DNA of 64,000 nucleotides, from positions 220,344 through 284,343 of the forward strand of contig NZ_LMJW01000011.1 in assembly GCF_001429505.1 (NCBI RefSeq). The letters run 5' to 3'. This DNA comes from Allobosea sp. Root483D1 (GTDB lineage Bacteria; Pseudomonadota; Alphaproteobacteria; Rhizobiales; Beijerinckiaceae). Below the pieces are notes generated by a model. It was given only the letters and a program-made list of their open reading frames with translations. It was not told the origin of the DNA and ran no database searches. Shown one piece after another: positions 7,795-17,194 of the stretch. Both the position numbers and the translations under genes were made by a program. Within the stretch, counting starts at the first letter, position 1, and every line of letters begins with the position of its first letter.

Positions 7795-9519
7795 TTGCCG
7801 TCCCGCCGCCCAGAAGAATTGCGCAGCGCGCGCTGGTATTCGGCGCAAGGCATGCGCGCCTTCGCCCATCGCCAGCGCATGCAGCAGATGGGCCTGCGCC
7901 GCGAGGAGTTCATGGGGCGGCCGGTGATCGCGATCCTGAACACCTGGAGCGATCTCTCCCCCTGTCACGCCCATTTGCGCGAGCGCGCCGAGGCGGTGAA
8001 GCGCGGGGTCATCCGCGCCGGCGGCCACCCGGTCGAACTGCCGGCTTTGTCGCTCGGCGAGGTCATGGTGAAGCCGACCACCATGCTCTACCGCAACTTC
8101 CTCGCCATGGAGGCGGAGGAGCTGCTGCGCCAGCACCCGATCGATGGCGCCGTGCTGCTCGGGGGATGCGACAAGACCACGCCCGGCCTGCTGATGGGCG
8201 CGCTCAGCATGGACCTGCCTGCGATCTTCTGTCCGGCCGGCCCGATGCTCAACAGCAGCTGGCGCGGCACGCGCGTCGGCGCCGGCACGCACACCATGAA
8301 ATACTGGAACGAGTACCGCGCCGGGAAGCTCAGCGAGACCGAGCTGGTCGAGATCGAGGGCATCTCGACCCGCTCCCCCGGCACCTGCAACACCATGGGC
8401 ACGGCCTCGACGATGACCTCCATCGTCGATGCGCTCGGGCTGACCTTGCCGTTCGCCTCCAGCATCCCGGCCATGGACTCCGCCCATACCCGCATGGCCT
8501 CCGCCTGCGGCGAGCGGATCGTCGAGATGGTCTGGGAGGATCTCAAGCCCTCGCGATTGCTGACGCAGGGTTCGGTGCGCAACGCGCTGCATGTCGATGT
8601 CGCCCTTTCCGGCTCGACCAATGCGGCGATCCATTTCATCGCCATCGCCCGGCGAGCAGGCTTGTCGATCTCCCTCGACGATTTCGATGCGGTTGCGCGT
8701 GAGACCCCGATCCTCGCCAATGTCTTCCCGGCGGGGAACTACCTGATGGAAGACCTCTATTTCGCTGGCGGCCTCGGCGGACTGATGTCGCGGTTGAAGG
8801 ACCGGCTCGACCTTGGCGCCCGCAATGTCCTCGGCCAGACGCTGGGCGAGGCGCTGGAGCGAGCGCGGATCGTCGACGAGGACGTCATCCGGCCGCTCTC
8901 GAACCCGGTCAGCCAGGCTCCGGCCATCGCCGTGCTGCGCGGCAATCTCGCGCCCGATGGAGCCGTCATCAAGCCGTCAGCGGCGACGCCTGAGCTGCTG
9001 GTCCATCGCGGACGGGCAGTGGTCTTCGACGGCCCTGCCGCCCTTGCCAAGGGCGTCGAGGACCCCGACCTCGATGTCGACGAGACCAGCGTGCTCATCC
9101 TGCGCGGCGCCGGCCCGGTCGGTGCGCCAGGGATGCCGGAATGGGGCGCGCTGGCGCTGCCGAAGAAGCTTCTCGCCAAGGGCGTGCGCGACATGGTCCG
9201 CATCTCCGATGCGCGCATGAGCGGCACCCATTACGGCACTTGCGTGCTGCATGTTGCGCCGGAATCGCATGTCGGCGGACCGCTGGCGCTGGTCCAGACC
9301 GGCGACGAGATCGTTCTCGACGTGCCCAACCGGCGCCTCGACATGCTGGTCGATGAGGCCGAGCTCGCCCGGCGGCGCGCCGCCTGGAAGCCGCCGCCGC
9401 CGCATTATGGCCGTGGCTACGGCATGCTGTTCCAGCGCACGGTGACGCAAGCCGACAAGGGCTGTGATTTCGACTTCCTCGAACACGGTCCGCCGACGGC
9501 CGAGCCGGGCATCTTCTGA
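7795..9519 (+). CDS. IlvD/Edd family sugar-acid dehydratase
   Basis: A 574-residue dehydratase that removes water from a sugar acid to give a 2-keto-3-deoxy acid. The iron-sulfur cysteines of the family are in place: Cys57 in LSPCHAH, Cys125 in GGCDKTTPG and Cys198 in SPGTCNTMG, with Lys127 next to the second. The length fits the arabonate/xylonate dehydratase branch better than IlvD itself, but the substrate is inferred. The start is a TTG at 7795 with AGGAG nine bases upstream. The stop overlaps the regulator start as TGATG. Confidence 0.9.
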   Translation: MPSRRPEELRSARWYSAQGMRAFAHRQRMQQMGLRREEFMGRPVIAILNTWSDLSPCHAHLRERAEAVKRGVIRAGGHPVELPALSLGEVMVKPTTMLYRNFLAMEAEELLRQHPIDGAVLLGGCDKTTPGLLMGALSMDLPAIFCPAGPMLNSSWRGTRVGAGTHTMKYWNEYRAGKLSETELVEIEGISTRSPGTCNTMGTASTMTSIVDALGLTLPFASSIPAMDSAHTRMASACGERIVEMVWEDLKPSRLLTQGSVRNALHVDVALSGSTNAAIHFIAIARRAGLSISLDDFDAVARETPILANVFPAGNYLMEDLYFAGGLGGLMSRLKDRLDLGARNVLGQTLGEALERARIVDEDVIRPLSNPVSQAPAIAVLRGNLAPDGAVIKPSAATPELLVHRGRAVVFDGPAALAKGVEDPDLDVDETSVLILRGAGPVGAPGMPEWGALALPKKLLAKGVRDMVRISDARMSGTHYGTCVLHVAPESHVGGPLALVQTGDEIVLDVPNRRLDMLVDEAELARRRAAWKPPPPHYGRGYGMLFQRTVTQADKGCDFDFLEHGPPTAEPGIF

Positions 9520-10574
9520 TGAAGGCTGAGAAGGGAGCCGACGGGACGAAGCCGGCGCTACGCGAGCGGCACGGCACGGCGCGCCCGCGCATGGCCGATG
9601 TCGCGCGCATCGCCGGTGTCTCGACCGCGACCGTCTCGCGCGCGCTGCGCCAGCCCGAGCTGGTCTCGCCCCAGGTCCGCGGCAAGATCGAGGCGGCGGT
9701 CGAGCATCTCTCCTACCGGCCGAACCTGATGGCGGGCGCGCTGGCCAGCGCCCGCAGCAAGACGATCGGCGTGATCATCCCCTCGATGATCAACGCCTTC
9801 TTCTCGGTGACGCTCGAGGCGATCGAGGAAGGCCTTGCCGGCGCCGGCTACCAGCTCCTGATCGGCAACAGCCATTATGAACTGGAGAGCGAGGAGCGGC
9901 TGATCGCCTCGATGCTGGCCTGGTCGCCGGCTGCGCTGGTCATCACCGGCTGCCGGCACAGCCGCGGCGCGATGCGCGCCCTGCTCGATACCGACGTGCC
10001 AATCGTCGAGATGTGGGAGCTGACCGACAATCCGATCGACACTGCCGTCGGCTTCTCGCAGCGCGATATCGGCGTCGCGGTCGCCCGGCATTTCAAGGAG
10101 CGCGGCGCAAGGCGGCTCGGCTTCGTCGGCGCCATGCACCAGCGCGATTACCGGGCCGATGCAAGGCGTGCCGGCTTCTTCGAGACGGCGCAGAGTATCG
10201 GCTTTGAGCCTCCGGCGGAGGTGCAGCTCCCCGGCCTTCCGACCTCCGTCAGAGGCGCCAAGGCCTTCGCCGAGCTGATCGCCGGCCATCCCGATGTCGA
10301 CGCCGTGCTGTGCACGAACGATGTCGTGGCGCTCGGCGCCCTGTTCGAGGCCCAGCGCCTCGGCTGGTCCGTGCCAGACCGGCTGAAGATCTGCGGTGTC
10401 GGCGATGTCGACTTCGCCGCTGCCTGCGAGCCGGGCCTCAGCACGGTCAGCCTGCCGCGGCGGGCCATCGGCCTCAAAATCGCCGAGGTGCTGCGCGAGC
10501 GCATCGCCGGCCGCCTGCCAACCGGCGGCGTTCACGATCTCGGCTTCGAGCTCGTGAGGCGGGGCAGCACGTGA
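9519..10574 (+). CDS. LacI-family transcriptional regulator
   Basis: A 351-residue LacI/GalR regulator. The helix-turn-helix (MADVARIAGVSTATVSRAL) begins near residue 25 after an unusually long, basic N-terminal extension. A hinge helix follows, then a periplasmic-binding-protein-like effector domain starting at TIGVIIPSM and containing AVLCTNDVVALG. It is translationally coupled to the dehydratase. It probably represses the sugar-acid genes until a sugar or sugar acid binds. A candidate operator lies upstream of the dehydratase. Confidence 0.9.
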   Translation: MKAEKGADGTKPALRERHGTARPRMADVARIAGVSTATVSRALRQPELVSPQVRGKIEAAVEHLSYRPNLMAGALASARSKTIGVIIPSMINAFFSVTLEAIEEGLAGAGYQLLIGNSHYELESEERLIASMLAWSPAALVITGCRHSRGAMRALLDTDVPIVEMWELTDNPIDTAVGFSQRDIGVAVARHFKERGARRLGFVGAMHQRDYRADARRAGFFETAQSIGFEPPAEVQLPGLPTSVRGAKAFAELIAGHPDVDAVLCTNDVVALGALFEAQRLGWSVPDRLKICGVGDVDFAAACEPGLSTVSLPRRAIGLKIAEVLRERIAGRLPTGGVHDLGFELVRRGST

Positions 10575-10582
10575 GCCCTCCG

Positions 10583-11716
10583 CTACGCCGTGCGCGCGAC
10601 GATGCTCTCAAGGTCGTCGGCAAGGCCGATGCCCGGTCGCTGGCTCAGCGTCACCTTGCCGCCCGCGAGCGGCATGAGATCCGCAATGAGATCGTCGCGC
10701 CACGGGTTCGGGTTGCTGTCGATCTCCAGCATGCCCTCGCCGCCTGCGGCGGCAAGCAGATGGGCCGAGGCCAGGAGGCCAACGCCGCCGCCGAGATAAT
10801 GTGGGCAGTAGACGAGGCCGGCCGCGCGGGCGGCCCTGGCCACCGCCAGGCAGCCGCTGAGGCCGCCCCATTTCGCCGCGTCCGGCTGCAGGAAGCGGAA
10901 TATTCCCGAGGCGATGGCGGCCTCGAATTCCGGGACCGCATTCATGTTCTCGCCAGCCGCGATCGCAATCGGCATCGCCTCGTGCAACGCACGCCACTCT
11001 TCAAGCGGCCGATCGGCCCGCAAAGGCTCCTCCAGCCAGTCCAGCCCGTAATCGGCGAGGCGCCTGCCATGCGCGATGGCCTGGTCGAGGCTCCAGCCCT
11101 GATTGGCGTCGATCATCAGGCGGCGTTTGCCGATCGCGCCACGGATCGCGTCGAGCGAGCGTGTGTCGGTCTCCGTGCCGAAGCCGACCTTCAGCTTGAA
11201 ACACTCGTGCCCTCGGGCAAGCTCGCGGGCTGCTACCTCAGCCGGTGCTTCCGGGCCGATGCCGCTCGCATAGGCGCCGACGGTGCCGGACGCCTGGCCA
11301 TCGAGATAGGCGTAGAGCGGCAATCCCGCGCGCCGCGCCGCCAGATCATGGCAGGCGATGTCGAGGCCGGCGCAGACCTGGCGCAGCGGCCCCCATTCGC
11401 CGGACTGGATGGCGAGGACATGCAGCTTTCCCATCAGCGTCGCGAAGACGTCGCCGACCGGCAGCGGCGAGAGATCGCGCAGCAGCGGCCCCGCCGTTTC
11501 CAGTACGAGGCGCACCCTGTGCTCGGCGCCGACCGAGGGGAAGTTGCACCAGATCTCGCCGAGACCGCGCTGGCCGCGGTCGTCCTCGACCTCGACGAAA
11601 ACTGCGGGCCGGTCGCGCATGATGCCGAAGGAGGTCCGCACATGCGTCTCGATCGGCGCGCGCACCGCGACCGCCCTCACGGCGACGATGACGACCTCAT
11701 CCGACGGGTAGGCCAT
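10583..11716 (-). CDS. Mandelate racemase/muconate lactonizing enzyme family protein
   Basis: A 377-residue enolase-superfamily enzyme. The catalytic KxK is in CFKLKVG. Metal ligands appear in DANQGW, WLEEPL and AAGENMN, and a C-terminal CPHYLGGG segment supplies a histidine. This arrangement fits a sugar-acid dehydratase or epimerase, with Mg2+ stabilising an enolate. It is convergent with the LacI gene, only eight bases away, and divergent from the aldolase, whose substrate would be the 2-keto-3-deoxy acid made by a dehydratase. The exact substrate is not readable. Confidence 0.88.
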   Translation of the reverse strand: MAYPSDEVVIVAVRAVAVRAPIETHVRTSFGIMRDRPAVFVEVEDDRGQRGLGEIWCNFPSVGAEHRVRLVLETAGPLLRDLSPLPVGDVFATLMGKLHVLAIQSGEWGPLRQVCAGLDIACHDLAARRAGLPLYAYLDGQASGTVGAYASGIGPEAPAEVAARELARGHECFKLKVGFGTETDTRSLDAIRGAIGKRRLMIDANQGWSLDQAIAHGRRLADYGLDWLEEPLRADRPLEEWRALHEAMPIAIAAGENMNAVPEFEAAIASGIFRFLQPDAAKWGGLSGCLAVARAARAAGLVYCPHYLGGGVGLLASAHLLAAAGGEGMLEIDSNPNPWRDDLIADLMPLAGGKVTLSQRPGIGLADDLESIVARTA

Positions 11717-11841
11717 GTCCAGCGCGCTCCGGCTCGTCCTCCTGCCGGCTTAGACCGTGCTGGAGGCCATGCGCCAGTCCTTTCGCGCGGCCTGCGGACG
11801 CGCAAACCAAACAAACCTAACCATCTCCTGGAGAGACGCAC

Positions 11842-12654
11842 ATGACCGCCAGCGACATCCACGCTACCCGGCCGAACCCGTTCCGCGAGGCGATGCGCCA
11901 GGGCCGGCCGCTCGTCGGCATCTGGTCGATGCTGAACTCCGTCGATGCGACGGAGGCGCTCGGCTGGTCGGGCTATGACTGGCTCCTGGTCGACGGCGAG
12001 CACGCGCCGGTCTCGCTGCACGACGCGATGGCGCATTGCCGCGCCATCGCCGCGACGCCGACCGTCCCGATCGTCCGGCTGCTCTGGAACGATCCCCTGC
12101 TGATCAAGCAGCATCTCGACGCCGGCATCGCCACGATGATGCTGCCCTTCGTGCAGACGCCGGAGGAAGCCGCCCGCGCCGTCCAGTCGTTGCGCTATCC
12201 GCCGCACGGCATCCGCGGCATCGCGGCGATGCACCGGGCCAGCCGCTATACCCGCTTCAAGGATTATGCGGCGCAGGCGAGCCAGTCGCTCTTCCTGATC
12301 GTGCAGATCGAGACCAAGGAAGCGCTCGACCGCTGCGAGGAGATCGCGGCGGTCGACGGCGTCGATGCCGTCTTCTTCGGACCGGGCGATCTTGCTGCCA
12401 GCATGGGCCTACCCGGGCAGGCGAACCATCCCGACGTGACGGCAGCGATCGAGGACGGGCTCAGGCGCTGCCGGCCGTCCGGCAAGGCGGTCGGCGCGCT
12501 CGCTCCCAATGACGAGATCGCCGAGCGCCATATTCGCTCCGGCTTCGATTTCGTCTCGGTCGCCAATGACTTCTCGCTGCTGCTGCGCAACGCCGATGCA
12601 GCCGCGACCCGCTTCCGCGGCGTCGCCGACGGCATCGCGACCAAGAAGGGCTGA
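11842..12654 (+). CDS. HpcH/HpaI family 2-keto-3-deoxy acid aldolase
   Basis: A 270-residue class II (metal-dependent) aldolase of the HpcH/HpaI/citrate-lyase beta family, which cleaves 2-keto-3-deoxy acids to pyruvate and an aldehyde. Family landmarks are GIWSML near residue 26, the LLVDGEHAP metal/base motif near 48, QIETKEAL near 155 and FFGPGDLAASMG near 175. A GGAGAG ribosome-binding site precedes the ATG. Position beside two dehydratase-type genes supports a role as the last step of a non-phosphorylative sugar-acid pathway. Confidence 0.9.
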   Translation: MTASDIHATRPNPFREAMRQGRPLVGIWSMLNSVDATEALGWSGYDWLLVDGEHAPVSLHDAMAHCRAIAATPTVPIVRLLWNDPLLIKQHLDAGIATMMLPFVQTPEEAARAVQSLRYPPHGIRGIAAMHRASRYTRFKDYAAQASQSLFLIVQIETKEALDRCEEIAAVDGVDAVFFGPGDLAASMGLPGQANHPDVTAAIEDGLRRCRPSGKAVGALAPNDEIAERHIRSGFDFVSVANDFSLLLRNADAAATRFRGVADGIATKKG

Positions 12655-12659
12655 GCGCG

Positions 12660-13697
12660 ATGCGGGTCGGGCTCGCCGGTTTCGGCGCCTGGGGGCGCCT
12701 GCACGCGCAGGTCTACGCGCGGCTGCCGGGCGCGGAGCTGACCGCCATCTTCTGCCATGGCGACGCGACGGCGCAGGCTGCCGCGTCCGCCCATCCCGAG
12801 GCCGTGCTCGTGCGCAGTTTCGAGGACCTGATCGCCCTGCCGCTCGACGTCGTCGCGATCACGGCGCCGAACCACCTGCACGCGCGCTACGCTGTCGAGG
12901 CGCTGAAGGCGGGCAAGCACGTCATCCTGGAAAAGCCGCTCGGCACCACGCTGGCCGAATGCGACTCGGTCCTCGCCGCGGCGCAGGCCAGCGGCCGCAA
13001 GGTCGCGGTCAATCACGAGCTGCGGGTGTCGCAACAATGGCGGCAGGTGCGCGAGATCATCGCCGCCAATGAGATCGGGCGGGTGACCCACCAGCACCTC
13101 TCGCTGTTCCGCCGTCCCTTCAAGCCTGGCTCCGGCGGCTGGCGGCAGGATCAGGCGCGCGTCGGCTCTTACAGCCTGGAAGAGCTCGTCCACTTCGTCG
13201 ATCTCGTGATGTGGTATGCGAGGGAGAACGGCCTGCCCGAGCGCGTGACCGCACGCGCCAGCGACAGCTCGGCGATGCCGCAGACGCTCTCGGCGCTGCT
13301 CGACTGGCAAGATGGCTCGACCGCCCTGGTGACGCAGTGCCTTGCCGGCTTCCAGCACCATTCCCTGCTCGAGATCGCCGGCAGCTTGGGCGCGATCCGC
13401 ACCAGCTGGAGCGGCGCCTTCGACCGGGCCGAGCATCCGAGCTTCTCGCTCTGGGTCCAGGCGGACGGTGAGAGCGACGCCGGCGAGCGCGCCATCACCT
13501 TCTCCGGCGAGTTGTTCGAGCTCGAACAGAACCTCGCGCGGGCGCTCGCCTCCTTTGGCGGGGCTCCGGAGACATTGAGCCTCACCGAGGCGCGCCACGC
13601 TGTGGCCTTGTGCCTGGCGATCGACGCTGCCGGCCGCAGCGGCGAGCCGGCCCTGCTCGCGAATTACGGGATCGGGCAGACGGCCGGGCTCGGCTGA
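12660..13697 (+). CDS. Gfo/Idh/MocA family oxidoreductase (second copy)
   Basis: A 345-residue NAD(P)-dependent oxidoreductase. The dinucleotide motif GLAGFGAWG opens the protein, TAPNHLH and the EKP signature (ILEKPLG) follow near residue 98, and an EELVHFVDL segment provides the conserved histidine. It begins five bases after the aldolase stop, so the two are co-transcribed. It differs strongly from the Gfo/Idh protein at the window start, so the two probably oxidise different sugars or positions. Confidence 0.88.
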   Translation: MRVGLAGFGAWGRLHAQVYARLPGAELTAIFCHGDATAQAAASAHPEAVLVRSFEDLIALPLDVVAITAPNHLHARYAVEALKAGKHVILEKPLGTTLAECDSVLAAAQASGRKVAVNHELRVSQQWRQVREIIAANEIGRVTHQHLSLFRRPFKPGSGGWRQDQARVGSYSLEELVHFVDLVMWYARENGLPERVTARASDSSAMPQTLSALLDWQDGSTALVTQCLAGFQHHSLLEIAGSLGAIRTSWSGAFDRAEHPSFSLWVQADGESDAGERAITFSGELFELEQNLARALASFGGAPETLSLTEARHAVALCLAIDAAGRSGEPALLANYGIGQTAGLG

Positions 13698-14120
13698 GCC
13701 GGGCCCCGCACCCCTCTTCAGCGAGAACGGCGGTGGATTGACGCAGGTGTGGGCAGGCGTGCTCCTCACCTATGACGTTGACAACACGATCATGCTGAAG
13801 AACATCAGCAGGACTAATCTCCATGCTGACGATTTTCTGTTCGTCTGAGCTGGCGCGCGAGAGCTGAGTGGGTACCATGCAGAAGTATGCAGGTAACGAG
13901 CTGCGTGCTTTCGACGATGACATCCCGGCCAGCGGCCTCGCCGATTCTGGGAGTCAGGGCAATCCTGTCCAGTCTTTTGCCAAATTGCTGCCGGATCACG
14001 ACAATGGCGTTGGGGAAGGCTCGGGGCCGGAAGCCGGCCATTCCGGTCCGGAATCACTCCCGGCCGGACGCAGTCAGCCTCGTTCGGCGTCCTGTTTCTC
14101 CTGATGTGTGAGTTCCTGCA
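13698..14120. other. Intergenic stretch without a convincing gene
   Basis: This is 423 bases between the oxidoreductase and the type I exporter. Several short open frames exist on both strands, but none has a good ribosome-binding site, recognisable motif or consistent codon pattern. The promoter for the secretion genes should lie in the right half; no clear -35/-10 pair was identified. Confidence 0.5.
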
Positions 14121-15875
14121 TTGAGCCGTCCGGCTTCATCTCCTGCTCAGGGCTCGGTCGTCTCTTCGGCGCTGGCTTCCTGCCGCGGCTCGTTCGTGGT
14201 CATCGGCGTCTTCTCCGGCATCATCAACCTTTTGATGCTGTCGGGCTCGCTCTACATGCTCCAGGTCTATGACCGGGTGCTGAGCTCGCGCAGCGTCCAG
14301 ACGCTGATCGGCCTGTCGCTGCTCCTGCTCGCAGCCTATGTGCTGCAAGGCTTCCTCGACGGCGTCCGCGTCAGGCTGCTCGCCCGGATCGGCGCGCGCT
14401 TCGACGAAGCGGTCTCGCCGGCCGCCTTCGCCGCGGCCCAGAAGCTGCCGCTGCTCGGCTTTCGCCCGGATCAGGCGCTGCAGCCGATCCGCGATCTCGA
14501 CCAGGTCCGCGGCTTCCTGTCCTCGCTCGGCCCGACCGCGCTGCTCGACATGCCCTGGCTGCCGCTCTTCCTGGCCGTCACCTTCTTCCTGCATTCCTGG
14601 CTCGGCTGGCTGGTCGTTGCCGGCGGCCTCGTCATCGTCCTCCTGACCTTCCTGACCGAACTCAAGAGCCGCAAGGCGACCCAGGCCCAGCTCATGAGCG
14701 GCGCGGCGCGGCAGGCGATCGTCGAGGCCAGCCGGCGCAATGCCGAGGCGTTGACCGCGATGGGCATGGGCGCCAGCTTCCAGCGCAAATGGCGCGAGCT
14801 CAACCTGCGCCATGTCCAGGACTGGCTCGCCGGCTCGGATGCGACCAGCGGGATCGGCGCCTTCGCCAAGATCTTCCGCATGGTGCTGCAATCGGCGGTG
14901 CTGGGCCTGGGCGCCTATCTCGCCATGCACAACGAGATCTCGGGCGGGGCGATGATCGCCGCCTCGATCATGACCTCGCGTGCGCTGGCGCCGATCGAGA
15001 TCGCCGTCGCGCACTGGAAGGGCTTCGTCGCGGCGCGCCAGGGTCTGAAGCGCCTGCGGCAGGTGCTCGATTCGCCGGCCTTCACCGAGGCCGAGCGCAC
15101 CACTTTGCCGGCGCCGCGCCGTGATCTCACCGCCGACGGGCTGATCGTGGCGGCGCCGGGCAAGCAGGCGCCGATCCTGCAGGGCGCCTCGCTGACGCTG
15201 AAGGCCGGCCAGGGCCTCGGCATCATCGGGCCGAGCGCATCCGGCAAGTCGACGCTGGTTCGCGCGCTGGTCGGGGTCTGGCGTCCGCTCAAGGGCGAGG
15301 TCCGGCTGGACGGCGCGGCGCTCGGCCAATGGGAGCCGAGCGAGCTCGGCCGGCATGTCGGCTATCTCCCGCAGGATATCGAGCTGTTCGAGGGCACGGT
15401 CGCCCAGAACATCGCCCGCTTTGATGAAGGTGCGCAGGACGAGGCGATCGTCGCGGCCGCACAGGCAGCCGGGGCGCATGAGCTGATCCTGCGGCTCGAG
15501 CAGGGCTACGACACCCGCATCGGCGAAGCCGGATCAAGCCTTTCGGGCGGCCAGCGCCAGCGCATCGGCCTGGCGCGGGCGCTCTATGGCGAGCCCTTCC
15601 TCGTGGTGCTCGACGAGCCCAACTCCAATCTCGACCATGATGGCGACGAAGCGCTGACACTGGCGATTCGCGGCATTCGTGAGCGCGGCGGCATCGTCAT
15701 TGTCGTGACCCACCGCCAGACCGCGATCGCCGGCGTCGACCATGTCGCGATCATGACGGAAGGCCGCATCCAGGCCATCGGCCCGAAGGAGGAGATCCTG
15801 CAGAAGGTGCTGAAGCAGGGCGGACTGCCGCAGGCCATGCACAACAGCCAGCGCCAGCCGGCGGTGGCGTCATGA
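14121..15875 (+). CDS. Type I secretion system permease/ATPase (PrtD family)
   Basis: A 584-residue ABC exporter half-transporter for one-step export of a protein through an inner-membrane/adaptor/TolC channel. The N-terminal membrane domain has the GVFSGIINLLMLSG and LYMLQVYDRVL segments typical of PrtD/AprD. The ATPase domain carries Walker A GPSASGKSTL (~370), signature LSGGQRQRIGLARAL (~473) and Walker B VVLDEPNSNLD (~495). It has no C39 peptidase domain. The TTG start at 14121 has only a weak ribosome-binding site, so the start is less certain than the gene. The stop overlaps the adaptor gene by four bases. Confidence 0.9.
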   Translation: MSRPASSPAQGSVVSSALASCRGSFVVIGVFSGIINLLMLSGSLYMLQVYDRVLSSRSVQTLIGLSLLLLAAYVLQGFLDGVRVRLLARIGARFDEAVSPAAFAAAQKLPLLGFRPDQALQPIRDLDQVRGFLSSLGPTALLDMPWLPLFLAVTFFLHSWLGWLVVAGGLVIVLLTFLTELKSRKATQAQLMSGAARQAIVEASRRNAEALTAMGMGASFQRKWRELNLRHVQDWLAGSDATSGIGAFAKIFRMVLQSAVLGLGAYLAMHNEISGGAMIAASIMTSRALAPIEIAVAHWKGFVAARQGLKRLRQVLDSPAFTEAERTTLPAPRRDLTADGLIVAAPGKQAPILQGASLTLKAGQGLGIIGPSASGKSTLVRALVGVWRPLKGEVRLDGAALGQWEPSELGRHVGYLPQDIELFEGTVAQNIARFDEGAQDEAIVAAAQAAGAHELILRLEQGYDTRIGEAGSSLSGGQRQRIGLARALYGEPFLVVLDEPNSNLDHDGDEALTLAIRGIRERGGIVIVVTHRQTAIAGVDHVAIMTEGRIQAIGPKEEILQKVLKQGGLPQAMHNSQRQPAVAS

Positions 15876-17194
15876 GCGAGAGCGCCACCTCAACGGAGCA
15901 CCAGGGCTTCGGCCGTTCCCTGCGCAAGCTCGCGCTCGCCGGCGGCGTCGGCGTGGTCCTGTTCGCCGGCACCGTCGGGGTCTGGGCGGTGGCGGCGACC
16001 TTGTCCGGCGCGGTCGTCGCCAGCGGCCAGTTCGTCGTGGACGGTAACGTCAAGAAGGTCCAGCACGCGACCGGCGGCATCGTCGGCGAGCTCAGGGTCC
16101 GCGAGGGCGAGCGGGTCGAGCAGGACCAGGTGTTGATCCGGCTCGACGACACGGTGACCCGCGCCAATCTCCAGGTCGTGACCAAGCAGCTCGACGAGCT
16201 CGCCGCAAGGCGCGGCCGGGTCGAAGCCGAGCGCTCGGGCAAGGACGCCATCACCGTCGCCGCCGAGCTCACCGCCCGCCGGCACGGATCGGAGATCGCC
16301 GAGCTGATCGGCGCGGAGGAGAGCCTGTTCGAAGCAAGACGCGCGGCCCGCGACGGCCAGAAGGCGCAACTGCGCCAGCGCATCGGCCAGCTTCACGATG
16401 AGATCGCCGGCCTCAAGGCCCAGCAAGGCGGCCGCGACCGCCAGGCCGTGCTGATCGAGGAGGAGCTGGGCGGCGTCAGGGGGCTCTACGCCAAGAACCT
16501 GGTCTCGCTCAGCCGTAAGACCCAGCTCGAGCGCGAGGCCGCCAATCTCGAAGGGCAGCGGGGCCAGCTCATCGCCGCGCTGGCGCAGGCCGAGGGCAAG
16601 ATCGCCGAGACACAGCTGCAGATCATCCAGATCGACGCGACCTTGCGCGAGGAGGCGATGAAGGAGCTGCGCGAGATCCAGGGCAAGAGTGCCGAGCTGG
16701 TCGAGCGCCGCATCGCCGCGCAGGACCAGATGAAGCGGATCGATATCCGCAGCCCGAGCGCCGGGTTCGTGCATCAGCTCGCCGTGCACACGGTCGGCGG
16801 GGTGATCTCGCCGGCGGAGCCCGCCATGCTGATCGTCCCGGCCGAGGATGGGCTCCAGGTCGAGGCGCGGATCAACCCGCCCGACATCGACCAGATCGCG
16901 CTCGGCCAGGAGGCGCGGGTCAAGATCCACGCCTTCAACCAGCGCACCACGCCCGAGCTCGCCGGCAAGGTCGCGCGCATCTCGGCCGACACCAGCCGCG
17001 ACCAGCAGACCGGCGTGACCTTCTACACCATCCGCGTCACACTCCCCGCCGCCGAATTCGCCCGCCTCGGCCACAGTCGTGTCAGCGCCGGCATGCAGGC
17101 CGAGGTGTTCGTCCGGACCGAGGACCGGACCCCGCTCGAATACATCGTCAAACCTCTCAAGGACCAGATCGCAAAAGCCTTCAGGGAGCGGTGA
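15872..17194 (+). CDS. HlyD family type I secretion periplasmic adaptor subunit (PrtE type)
   Basis: A 440-residue membrane fusion protein. One membrane segment lies at ~25-50 after a short cytoplasmic tail. A lipoyl-like half (GGIVGELRVREGERV) follows, then a long coiled-coil hairpin at ~95-290 and a beta-barrel region with the second lipoyl half (DIRSPSAGFVHQL). It links the ABC exporter to an outer-membrane TolC-type channel. It is translationally coupled to the ATPase gene. Neither a TolC homologue nor an RTX-type substrate is encoded nearby. Confidence 0.92.
   Translation: MSESATSTEHQGFGRSLRKLALAGGVGVVLFAGTVGVWAVAATLSGAVVASGQFVVDGNVKKVQHATGGIVGELRVREGERVEQDQVLIRLDDTVTRANLQVVTKQLDELAARRGRVEAERSGKDAITVAAELTARRHGSEIAELIGAEESLFEARRAARDGQKAQLRQRIGQLHDEIAGLKAQQGGRDRQAVLIEEELGGVRGLYAKNLVSLSRKTQLEREAANLEGQRGQLIAALAQAEGKIAETQLQIIQIDATLREEAMKELREIQGKSAELVERRIAAQDQMKRIDIRSPSAGFVHQLAVHTVGGVISPAEPAMLIVPAEDGLQVEARINPPDIDQIALGQEARVKIHAFNQRTTPELAGKVARISADTSRDQQTGVTFYTIRVTLPAAEFARLGHSRVSAGMQAEVFVRTEDRTPLEYIVKPLKDQIAKAFRER

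Noticed and set aside
12264..13769. 501-codon minus-strand frame opposite the aldolase and second Gfo/Idh gene
   Set aside because: Low-complexity Arg/Ala/Gly-rich translation without motifs; the plus-strand genes explain the region.
13814..14041. 75-codon minus-strand frame in the gap before the type I exporter
   Set aside because: Parts read like protein, but there is no ribosome-binding site, no recognised family and competing frames overlap it. Insufficient support.
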